Assembly (NCBI GenBank): GCA_021780095.1
Contig: JAJXZK010000083.1
Location: forward strand, 1-6,163
Length of the DNA stretch: 6,163 bases
Direction of reading: 5' to 3'
From: Acidobacteriota bacterium
GTDB lineage: Bacteria > Acidobacteriota > Terriglobia > Terriglobales > Acidobacteriaceae
The notes beneath the pieces were generated by a model, which saw nothing but the letters and a program-made list of their open reading frames with translations, had not been told where the DNA came from and made no database searches. Shown here piece after piece: positions 1 through 5,498 of this stretch. A program made the translations under genes and the position numbers. Every line of letters begins with the position of its first letter. Within the stretch, counting starts at the first letter, position 1.

Positions 1-1
1 A

Positions 2-2287
2 GGATATCTCCAGGGAAATGGCTATGTGGTGACCTGGGCGATCGGGCATCTGGTTTCGCTCGCCCAACCGCACGAGATGAATCCGGAATGGCGGCAATGG
101 CGCCTCGATCGATTGCCGATCTTGCCTGAGCGATGGCCACTGGTTGTCTACGAGCGGACCAAAGATCAATTCGAGGTGGTGCAAAAGATTCTGACTTCCC
201 CACGGGTATCGCGGATTGTGTGCGCCACGGATGCCGGGCGGGAAGGGGAGCTGATCTTCCGCTACATTTACGAGGCGGCAGGGAGCAAAAAACCGGTCAG
301 CAGACTTTGGATTTCTTCGCTGACCTCGGAAGCCATCCGGAAGGGGTTCGACAAGCTTCGACCCGGCAGTGAGTATGATCGATTGGCCGATGCCGCCAGT
401 GGCCGAAGCCGGGCCGACTGGCTGGTGGGCATGAACCTATCGCGTGCCTATTCGATCGTCTATCGGGAGGAGCTTTCGGTCGGGCGGGTGCAGACACCGA
501 CCCTGGCCATGGTGGTCGATCGCGAACTCGCACTCCGGCGCTTTGTTTCCGAAGACTACATCGAAGTGGTTGCAACCTTTCAGGGACGGGAAAACCCGAA
601 CAAGGAACGCTACCAGGGGACATGGTTCCGTTCGCAAACAGGGTCAAGCAAGGACGCCCAGGCGAACATGTCTCGATTGCCTGCCGATGGCGAGGAAGCC
701 AACAGCATCATTCTTCGGGCTCATGCGGGGGAGGCGGTCATCGAGTCACTCTCGTCCGAGACGCAGCGGTTCCAATCACCCCTGCTCTACGACCTCACAG
801 AGTTGCAGCGACATGCGAATCGTCTGTTCGGCTTTAGCGCTCAACAGACCCTCGACACTGCCCAGGCGCTCTATGAACGGCACAAACTGATCAGCTATCC
901 CAGGACGGATAGTCGTCACCTTTCTGGGGATGTTGCCGCTACCGCTTCCTCGATTGTTGCCGCAGTTTCGGCAAGCTATGAGAAGCAGCTCGCTGCTGGA
1001 ACCGGGGAGCGGCCTCTCGGAAAGCGGTACGTCGACGACAGCAAAGTAAGCGATCACCATGCCATCCTTCCCAATGCGGTTTCCGCCGAGAAGGTCCAAC
1101 TTACGGGAGAGGAACGCAAGATTTACGACCTGATCTGTCGCCGATTTCTGATGATGTGGCATGACGATTTCCTTCAGGCGGTCACCACCGTGATGACTGC
1201 GATCACGCATGAAAAGATCGTGGACCGCTATCGAACCACGGGAACGGTTGTCGAGCAGATGGGTTGGAAGGTCCTCGACATCGGGGCGGAAGGTCGGAAG
1301 CGGGAGACCAAGGGCAGCGCAGAGGAGAAGGCTCCGGAGCAGATCCTGCCGGTAACCCTTGCCCGGGGACAGCTCCAGGACGTCGTTGATATAGCAGCCC
1401 TGAAAAAGAAGACCCGACCTCCGAAGCGATTTACCGAGGGCACACTGTTGACCGCGATGCAGACGGCAGGACAAACTTTGGACGAGAAAGAGCTGTCCGA
1501 GGCAATGAAGGAGACGGGCCTCGGCACCCCTGCCACGCGGGCGGCCACGATTGAAGTGCTCTTGAAACGCGGCTATATCGTTCGCACGGGAAAGAGTCTA
1601 GAGGCGACAGAAAAGGGAATCCATCTGATTGAGGTGGTGCATCCCGAAGTGAAGAGTCCGGCGATGACTGGCCAGTGGGAGGCATTTCTCAAAAAGATCC
1701 AATTCGGTGAAGCCGAGTTGGCACAGAGGGTTCCTCGATGGCATCGGTCAGTATGTACGTGCCGTAGTCGGCAAGGTCTGTCAGACTCCGCCGGTCGAAC
1801 AATCGTCGGCGGTCTCCACATCTCCGAAGACCTCCGATTCCTCTCATCTTCCAATCCCAGCGAAAGTCTTCAACAGCACAAATCTGGCCGAGTTGCTGCA
1901 ATCCGCGTTCGGCTTTTCAGCATTCCGACCGAATCAGGAGGCCGTCTGTCGGGCGGTGATGGCGGGAAAGGACGCGCTACTGGTGATGCCGACCGGCTCG
2001 GGCAAGTCGCTTTGTTACCAACTGCCAGGCTTGGCGCGAGGCGGGACAACTCTCGTCATCAGTCCGCTGATTGCACTGATGGACGATCAGGTGCTGAAGC
2101 TGAAGCAGCTCGGCTTCGCTGTCGAGTGCATTCATTCGGGTCGCGATCGCGAGACTTCCCGCCGCGTCTGTTCCGACTATCTGGGTGGAAAGTTGCAGTT
2201 TCTCTTCATCGCTCCGGAACGGCTTCGGGTGGCGGGCTTCCCCGAAATGCTGGCCAAACGAAAGCCGTCGCTGATCGCGATCGATGA
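2..2287 (+). CDS. topB: DNA topoisomerase III (type IA), N-terminus outside window, frame lost at ~1729
   Basis: Type IA topoisomerase: it cuts one DNA strand through a 5'-phosphotyrosine, passes another strand, and decatenates DNA carrying single-stranded regions. Reading is open from base 2; the first in-frame start-like codon is GTG at 26, but the preceding GYLQGNGY matches TopB just upstream of the VVTWAIGHL motif, so the gene began outside the window and about 30-40 residues (including the catalytic Glu motif) are missing. Counting from GTG 26: the Toprim motif ATDAGREGE is at 67-75 (the second Asp of the usual DxD is Gly, a variant I believe is common in TopB), SVGRVQTPTL at 151-160, and the active-site Tyr is Y291 in SYPRTDSR. 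SDHHAILP (342-349) and GLGTPATRA (498-506) are also typical. Similarity ends at Arg568 (1727-1729). From there to the stop at 2287 the product is Arg/Ser-rich nonsense lying over recQ. The true C-terminus continues in the recQ frame. Confidence 0.95.
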   Translation, partial: GYLQGNGYVVTWAIGHLVSLAQPHEMNPEWRQWRLDRLPILPERWPLVVYERTKDQFEVVQKILTSPRVSRIVCATDAGREGELIFRYIYEAAGSKKPVSRLWISSLTSEAIRKGFDKLRPGSEYDRLADAASGRSRADWLVGMNLSRAYSIVYREELSVGRVQTPTLAMVVDRELALRRFVSEDYIEVVATFQGRENPNKERYQGTWFRSQTGSSKDAQANMSRLPADGEEANSIILRAHAGEAVIESLSSETQRFQSPLLYDLTELQRHANRLFGFSAQQTLDTAQALYERHKLISYPRTDSRHLSGDVAATASSIVAAVSASYEKQLAAGTGERPLGKRYVDDSKVSDHHAILPNAVSAEKVQLTGEERKIYDLICRRFLMMWHDDFLQAVTTVMTAITHEKIVDRYRTTGTVVEQMGWKVLDIGAEGRKRETKGSAEEKAPEQILPVTLARGQLQDVVDIAALKKKTRPPKRFTEGTLLTAMQTAGQTLDEKELSEAMKETGLGTPATRAATIEVLLKRGYIVRTGKSLEATEKGIHLIEVVHPEVKSPAMTGQWEAFLKKIQFGEAELAQRVPRWHRSVCTCRSRQGLSDSAGRTIVGGLHISEDLRFLSSSNPSESLQQHKSGRVAAIRVRLFSIPTESGGRLSGGDGGKGRATGDADRLGQVALLPTARLGARRDNSRHQSADCTDGRSGAEAEAARLRCRVHSFGSRSRDFPPRLFRLSGWKVAVSLHRSGTASGGGLPRNAGQTKAVADRDR

Positions 2288-3923
2288 GGCGCACTGCATC
2301 TCGCAATGGGGCCATGATTTTCGACCGGACTATCGCATGCTTGGCCAGTACTTGCCGAGCCTTCGTCCGGCTCCGATGCTGGCGCTCACGGCCACAGCGA
2401 CGCCGCTTGTCCAGAACGACATTGCAGCGCAGCTGGGTTTGACGGAGCCGACGCATTTCATCCATGGGTTTCGCCGCGAGAACATCGGGATCGAGATTGT
2501 AGAAGCGGTGCCGTCCCAGCGGCCTCCGCTGGTGCGGGAGATCTTGCTCGATCGGAATCACCGGCCCGCTATCGTCTACACTCCAACCCGCAAGCAGGCG
2601 GAAAGTCTGGCGGAGGAGTTGGCGGGGGAGCTTGCCGTGGCCAGCTATCATGCTGGCCTCGACGCCGAGCGGCGACGGCGCGTGCAGGAGGAATTTATGG
2701 CGAGCAAGCTGGAGGTGATGGTGGCAACCACGGCGTTTGGAATGGGCATCGATAAGCCGGATGTTCGGACCGTGATCCATACTGGGTTGCCAGGCAGCGT
2801 GGAAGGCTATTACCAAGAGATTGGCCGCGCTGGACGCGATGGAAAGCCGAGTCGCGCCATTCTCATGCACTCCTACGGAGACCGTTATACCCATGACTTC
2901 TTTTTCAGTCGAGATTACCCGGAGGTTGGGTTGCTGGATCGAATGTTCGCAAAACTCCACATAGAACCCCAGCCCAAGGAGGCGCTGCGTAAAACCCTGG
3001 CGATAGAGGAAGACGTTTTTGACAAAGCGCTGGAGAAACTTTGGGTCCATAAAGGTGCCGTGCTGGACTTTGCGGAGAATGTCAGTCGAGGCGAGGAGAT
3101 GTGGCGCTCGTCCTACATTCTGCAGGGCCAGCAAAAAAAGGCGCAGATCGATCAGATGATCCGCTTTGCGGAGAGCAATCAATGCCGCATGACATCCCTG
3201 GTGCGTCACTTTGGCGATACGTCGGATCGTGCCGCGGCATGTGGGGTATGCGATTTCTGTGCTCCGGAAAAATGCGTTGCCCAAAGATTTCGGACCGCGA
3301 CGGAAGAGGAGCGAACGGCTCTCTATCGAGTCTTGCGCGACATGCATTCGGTCCACACGAAATCCACCGGTAAACTGTACGCCGAGCTTTATCCAGGGAA
3401 CGAGATCGGTCGAGACAACTTCGAAGAGGTCCTGGGAGCGATGGCGCGGGCTGAACTCCTCACGTTTGCCGATGCTGTGTTTGAAAAACAAGGTAAGCAG
3501 ATTCCCTACCGCACCGTCAGCCTTACTGCAGCCGGGCGAACCGCGGATCAGGCCACGCCGGTGCGTTTCGTCATGAAGGATGCTGCGTGTCCTGTTCCCA
3601 GGCGCAAGCGAAAGAACCCCCCCGGTAAGACCACGGTATCTCCCAGGGTCACAGCTCGAACGCGGTCCCGGCAGGCAGGAGCACGCGTGTCCGAACCGAA
3701 GGCGGAGATTCGTATCGAGCAGGCTCTGCGTGCCTGGCGCCTGAGCGAAGCAAAGCGCAGAAATATTCCGGCATTCCGGATCTTTAGCGATCGGGCGCTG
3801 CGAGGCATCGCTGCGACCGGTCCAAAGAACGATGCGGAGTTGTTGGCTGTGCCGGGTATTGGGATGAGCATGGTGAAACAATATGGAGCGCAAATCCATC
3901 GTCTGATTAAAGCTTCCAGTTGA
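1707..3923 (+). CDS. recQ: RecQ-family ATP-dependent DNA helicase, C-terminal half of a TopB-RecQ fusion
   Basis: 3'-5' superfamily 2 DNA helicase of the RecQ family, acting in recombination and fork repair and known to work with topoisomerase III. Counting from GTG 1707: residues 9-24 are the displaced TopB C-terminus, about 25-55 a Ser/Pro-rich linker, then motif 0 FRPNQ (73-77), Walker A PTGSGKS (95-101, Lys100), motif Ia LVISPLIALMDDQ (116-128), DEAH (193-196) followed by the RecQ aromatic loop CISQWGHDFRPDY, motif III ALTATAT (226-232), motif V TTAFGMGIDKPDVR (341-354), and motif VI QEIGRAGRDG (370-379). A zinc module follows with Cys493, 512, 515 and 518, then a divergent winged-helix-like region (about 530-610), a basic linker (about 630-665) and an HRDC-like domain (about 668-735). 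There is no ATG between 1707 and the helicase core, and GTG 1707 has no clear ribosome binding site and lies inside the TopB coding segment. An independent start is therefore unlikely and the protein is best read as fused to TopB. It is longer than E. coli RecQ (about 610 residues). Stop TGA at 3921-3923. Confidence 0.95.
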   Translation: MKPSWHRGFLDGIGQYVRAVVGKVCQTPPVEQSSAVSTSPKTSDSSHLPIPAKVFNSTNLAELLQSAFGFSAFRPNQEAVCRAVMAGKDALLVMPTGSGKSLCYQLPGLARGGTTLVISPLIALMDDQVLKLKQLGFAVECIHSGRDRETSRRVCSDYLGGKLQFLFIAPERLRVAGFPEMLAKRKPSLIAIDEAHCISQWGHDFRPDYRMLGQYLPSLRPAPMLALTATATPLVQNDIAAQLGLTEPTHFIHGFRRENIGIEIVEAVPSQRPPLVREILLDRNHRPAIVYTPTRKQAESLAEELAGELAVASYHAGLDAERRRRVQEEFMASKLEVMVATTAFGMGIDKPDVRTVIHTGLPGSVEGYYQEIGRAGRDGKPSRAILMHSYGDRYTHDFFFSRDYPEVGLLDRMFAKLHIEPQPKEALRKTLAIEEDVFDKALEKLWVHKGAVLDFAENVSRGEEMWRSSYILQGQQKKAQIDQMIRFAESNQCRMTSLVRHFGDTSDRAAACGVCDFCAPEKCVAQRFRTATEEERTALYRVLRDMHSVHTKSTGKLYAELYPGNEIGRDNFEEVLGAMARAELLTFADAVFEKQGKQIPYRTVSLTAAGRTADQATPVRFVMKDAACPVPRRKRKNPPGKTTVSPRVTARTRSRQAGARVSEPKAEIRIEQALRAWRLSEAKRRNIPAFRIFSDRALRGIAATGPKNDAELLAVPGIGMSMVKQYGAQIHRLIKASS
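1724..1731 (+). other. +1 frameshift site joining topB to recQ
   Basis: Up to the AGG codon 1727-1729 the topB frame encodes conserved TopB sequence (GEAELAQR). From TTC at 1731 the next frame encodes the expected TopB C-terminus, FLDGIGQYVRAVVGKV, and continues into RecQ. One extra G in GGG 1728-1730 (or loss of two bases nearby) explains the switch. Removing it gives AQR-FLDGIG with no other change. The G run is only three long, so a homopolymer error is possible but not obvious. Neither frame has a stop at the junction: the topB frame runs on to 2287. Confidence 0.85.
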
Positions 3924-3930
3924 TACGTGC

Positions 3931-4021
3931 GTCTCACTCACTCGGTAGTAGCCTGCACAGAATCGGTGAAGGCTGGAGTCCTTCGCGGGTGCGTAGCCTC
4001 ATAGTGGAAGGTGAGTGAAAC
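3931..4021 (+). promoter_or_regulatory. Nested inverted repeats between recQ and the thiamine-binding gene
   Basis: Three sets of pairing arms nest inside each other. The outer arms TCACTCAC (3934-3941) and GTGAGTGA (4011-4018) extend by two more pairs beyond one mismatch. A short middle pair is GCAC (3955-3958) with GTGC (3989-3992). The inner hairpin is GTGAAGG (3966-3972) with CCTTCGC (3980-3986), including one G-U pair. GTAGCCT is repeated directly at 3948-3954 and 3993-3999. There is no T-run, so this is not a classical terminator, and I see no TPP riboswitch core. The element ends 24 bases before the ribosome binding site of the next gene. A structured leader is possible, but repeats this short can arise by chance. 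Confidence 0.22.
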
Positions 4022-4055
4022 CGGGCCGCCACTACAATGGCCGCAGGAGACAATC

Positions 4056-4364
4056 ATGCTCGCCAGCTTTTCCGTAGTCCCCCCGGGTACCGGAGAAGGC
4101 GTCAAGGAAATCATCGCCGAGGTTCTGTCTATCGTTGACGGCTCTGGCCTGTCCTATCAGCTCGGTCCCATGCACACGGTCATCGAGGGCGAACCCGAGC
4201 AGGTGCTGGAGGTGATCCTCCGTTGCCATCGCCGCGTGCTCGAACTGGCTCCCCGCGTACTCACCAACATTACGTTGGACGACCGCAAGGGGGCCACTGG
4301 CCGGCTTCGGGGTAAGGTCCGCGATCTCGAGCAGATCCTCGGAAAGCCGCTCTCCTGCCTCTGA
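4056..4364 (+). CDS. MTH1187/DUF77 family thiamine-binding protein
   Basis: Small cytoplasmic protein of about 102 residues in the Thiamine_BP (DUF77, MTH1187/YqgV-like) family, which has a ferredoxin-like fold and binds thiamine; its physiological role is not well settled. Family motifs are easy to see: SFSVVPPGTGEGVKE near the N-terminus (4-18), SGLSYQLGPMHTVIEGE (30-46), then CHRRVLELAPRVLTN (57-71) and TLDDRKG (73-79). The frame is open from GTG 4011, but ATG 4056 is chosen because family members begin about five residues before the SVVP motif, and because AGGAGA at 4045-4050 lies five bases upstream. The extra 15 residues from GTG 4011 do not look like the family. The gene follows recQ by 132 bases on the same strand and nothing nearby belongs to thiamine synthesis, so its link to this neighbourhood is unclear. 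The stop is TGA 4362-4364. Confidence 0.93.
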   Translation: MLASFSVVPPGTGEGVKEIIAEVLSIVDGSGLSYQLGPMHTVIEGEPEQVLEVILRCHRRVLELAPRVLTNITLDDRKGATGRLRGKVRDLEQILGKPLSCL

Positions 4365-4747
4365 AACGGCGCCCCGGGGTTCCATACGTCCCCCATCCAT
4401 CGATTCTGTGCCGGACAGAACTCGTCAGCAACCAGTTTTCTTCAGCTACGGGATGCGGCGACCCCAAGTTAGCTATGCGCTACTGTATCCAGGCTACGCA
4501 GCTCAGAGATCTCAATGCCGCAGTGAAGAGCTACGACCTCGCCAACACTGATATAGCCGGAGCCGAGAAGCGGCAATAAAGGAATAGTCATGGCGATTGG
4601 GAAAATATTCCAGAGTCGCATGGAAGGTGACCTGCAGCGCCTTGGAAGGTCAACCGGGGACACAGTCGGTAGGCGAAGGATAGTGGCTTCCGGGCTCGGC
4701 TTTTTTATCTGGATGACTTTCACTTTTTCATCCGCCATACTTCCAGC
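4365..4747. other. Stretch without a confident gene; two short tandem ORFs and small hairpins
   Basis: I recognise no gene here. Two short plus-strand ORFs follow one another. One is ATG 4475 to TAA 4577-4579 (34 codons). The other is ATG 4590 to a stop at 4824-4826 (78 codons), preceded by a good AAAGGAA at 4578-4584 that overlaps the stop of the first ORF. The second ORF has a hydrophobic stretch (about residues 36-52) but runs out of frame into the zinc-ribbon gene, which argues against it. A minus-strand ORF (4469-4921) covers the same bases and looks no better. Small hairpins are TTCTGT/ACAGAA (4404-4409 with 4415-4420) and GGATGA/TCATCC (4711-4716 with 4728-4733), the second just upstream of the next gene. 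A T-run at 4701-4706 has no strong GC stem before it, so I do not call a terminator. Confidence 0.5.
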
Positions 4748-4954
4748 ATGTTCCAAATGCGATCCGGTCGGAAGCAGTTCGTGGTCTCCTGCAAGCGATG
4801 CCACAGTTATGTGTCCACAGGCTTGAAGGAGTTTTCCTTCCAGTCCATTTTTGTCACCTGCCCGCTTTGCGGCGATTCGCGCCGCTATCTGCCTTCTGAG
4901 ACGGTCCTCGGCACACCGCATCCGCCACCTGGTGGAAGCGCGAGCGCGGTCTGA
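4748..4954 (+). CDS. Small CxxC-CxxC zinc-ribbon-like protein, hypothetical
   Basis: A 68-residue protein of unknown function. Cys15 and Cys18 (SCKRC) and Cys38 and Cys41 (TCPLCG), 19 residues apart, form a plausible four-cysteine zinc ribbon, and the segment between and after them (KEFSFQSIFV, RRYLPSE) looks like folded protein. The tail from about residue 55 is Pro/Gly/Ser-rich and probably disordered. No signal peptide or membrane segment is seen, so it should be cytoplasmic. The start is uncertain: ATG 4748 is the first start codon after the upstream in-frame stop (TAG 4670), ATG 4757 is an alternative, and neither has a good ribosome binding site. A weak hairpin (4711-4733) precedes it. 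Neighbours give no hint of function. The paired cysteines are the main evidence that it is real; I cannot name a family. Confidence 0.62.
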   Translation: MFQMRSGRKQFVVSCKRCHSYVSTGLKEFSFQSIFVTCPLCGDSRRYLPSETVLGTPHPPPGGSASAV

Positions 4955-5104
4955 GATGGCGCTGACGTACTCTCTCCGGACGTAGGATGTTTTATATGCG
5001 GCATTTGCCGCTAACTACCCCTCTAACTCGTCTTCTACAGTTCGCGGCGCAAAGCGTCTATAACTCTTTGATTTTAATGGAGGCGCTGAGCAAATCGGCG
5101 AGAA
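4955..5104. other. Intergenic stretch with a perfect hairpin and a weak promoter-like site
   Basis: GCGGCA (4998-5003) and TGCCGC (5006-5011) form a perfect short hairpin; in practice this would be a five-pair stem with an ATTT loop. No T-run follows on either strand, so it is not a standard terminator. TATAAC at 5059-5064 resembles a -10 box but has no convincing -35 box. GGAGG at 5079-5083 looks like a ribosome binding site but has no well-placed start codon in the frame of the next small gene, where a TGA stands at 5087-5089. Confidence 0.3.
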
Positions 5105-5248
5105 GTGGCCTCTGCGCCCGTTCTCTCCAAGCCAGAGGCGACAGAGAAGACGGTGGCCCGCAACCCGATGAGTGTTGCCACGAAGAAGCGCTTGTCGGAG
5201 TTGGCGAAGCAGCGCTGGACGAAGAAAAAGAAGGCCAAAACGGCGTAA
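5105..5248 (+). CDS. Possible 47-residue Lys-rich basic protein, hypothetical
   Basis: This short ORF begins at GTG 5105 and ends with TAA 5246-5248. The C-terminal part from Met22, with KKRLSELAKQRW followed by TKKKKAKT, is strongly basic and predicts an amphipathic helix with a Lys tail. Such tails occur in small nucleic-acid-binding proteins, so DNA or RNA binding is a reasonable but unproven guess. The N-terminal 20 residues are Pro/Glu/Ala-rich and probably flexible. The frame is closed just upstream (TGA 5087-5089). GTG 5105 is preceded only by a weak GAGAA, and ATG 5168 is an alternative start giving 26 residues. Other frames here give long but featureless ORFs. I do not recognise a family; composition and the clean stop are the only support. 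Confidence 0.42.
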   Translation: MASAPVLSKPEATEKTVARNPMSVATKKRLSELAKQRWTKKKKAKTA

Positions 5249-5498
5249 CAAGGTGGACGTGACAGGGACGAGGCGTCCCCTTGGATGGCCCCGGAGTTTC
5301 TATCGGAATGTTCGGATTCGCATCGGTGGAAGCTTCGGGCCCGTTTGGGAAAACCCATGCGAGATAGATGTTTGCGGCTGGCAAGAAAAATGGAACCGGC
5401 ATTTTCCTGCTGCCGATCATCAAGCGGGCCGACAGAGTGCGGAGAGCCAGCTGGGACTTCGACCACGGGACAGGTGGACCGGGCACAGCAGCGTGAGG
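5249..5498. other. Gap between the convergent small gene and gltA; no clear gene or terminator
   Basis: A 42-codon plus-strand ORF (ATG 5368 to TGA 5494-5496) is the only short reading frame with a protein-like middle (FLLPIIKRADRVRR), but it lacks a ribosome binding site and I do not call it. No GC-rich hairpin followed by a T-run is found on the minus strand downstream of the gltA stop. The A-run at 5387-5391 (T-run on the minus strand) follows only a four-pair stem. Confidence 0.4.

Noticed and set aside
776..1474. 232-codon minus-strand ORF opposite topB
   Set aside because: Lies entirely over conserved TopB coding sequence and shows no domain-like pattern.
1707..1709. GTG as an independent recQ start
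   Set aside because: It lies upstream of the frameshift inside TopB-coding sequence, has no clear ribosome binding site, and would begin with TopB residues read out of frame. Fusion is the better explanation.
1977..3941. 654-codon minus-strand ORF opposite recQ
   Set aside because: The plus strand carries the full set of RecQ motifs in one frame; the antisense product has no recognisable motif and is a GC-driven shadow.
4011..4055. Upstream GTG start for the thiamine-binding protein
   Set aside because: The added 15 residues do not fit the family, whereas ATG 4056 has AGGAGA five bases upstream.
3931..4055. TPP riboswitch upstream of the thiamine-binding gene
   Set aside because: None of the conserved TPP aptamer segments (CUGAGA, the ACCUGAUC-like stretch) is present.
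4670..4740. Cobalamin-riboswitch-like fragment on the minus strand (GAGCCCGGAAGCC)
   Set aside because: Only one short piece resembles it; the B12 box and the other conserved segments are missing.
4469..4921. 150-codon minus-strand ORF over the zinc-ribbon gene
   Set aside because: Its start region reads plausibly (MADEKVKVIQIKKP from an internal Met), but the rest has no domain character, and the opposite strand carries the paired CxxC motifs.
4998..5011. Intrinsic terminator at the GCGGCA/TGCCGC hairpin
   Set aside because: The stem is short and no T-run follows on either strand.
5368..5496. 42-codon plus-strand ORF just before the gltA stop
   Set aside because: Protein-like in its middle, but with no ribosome binding site and no other support.
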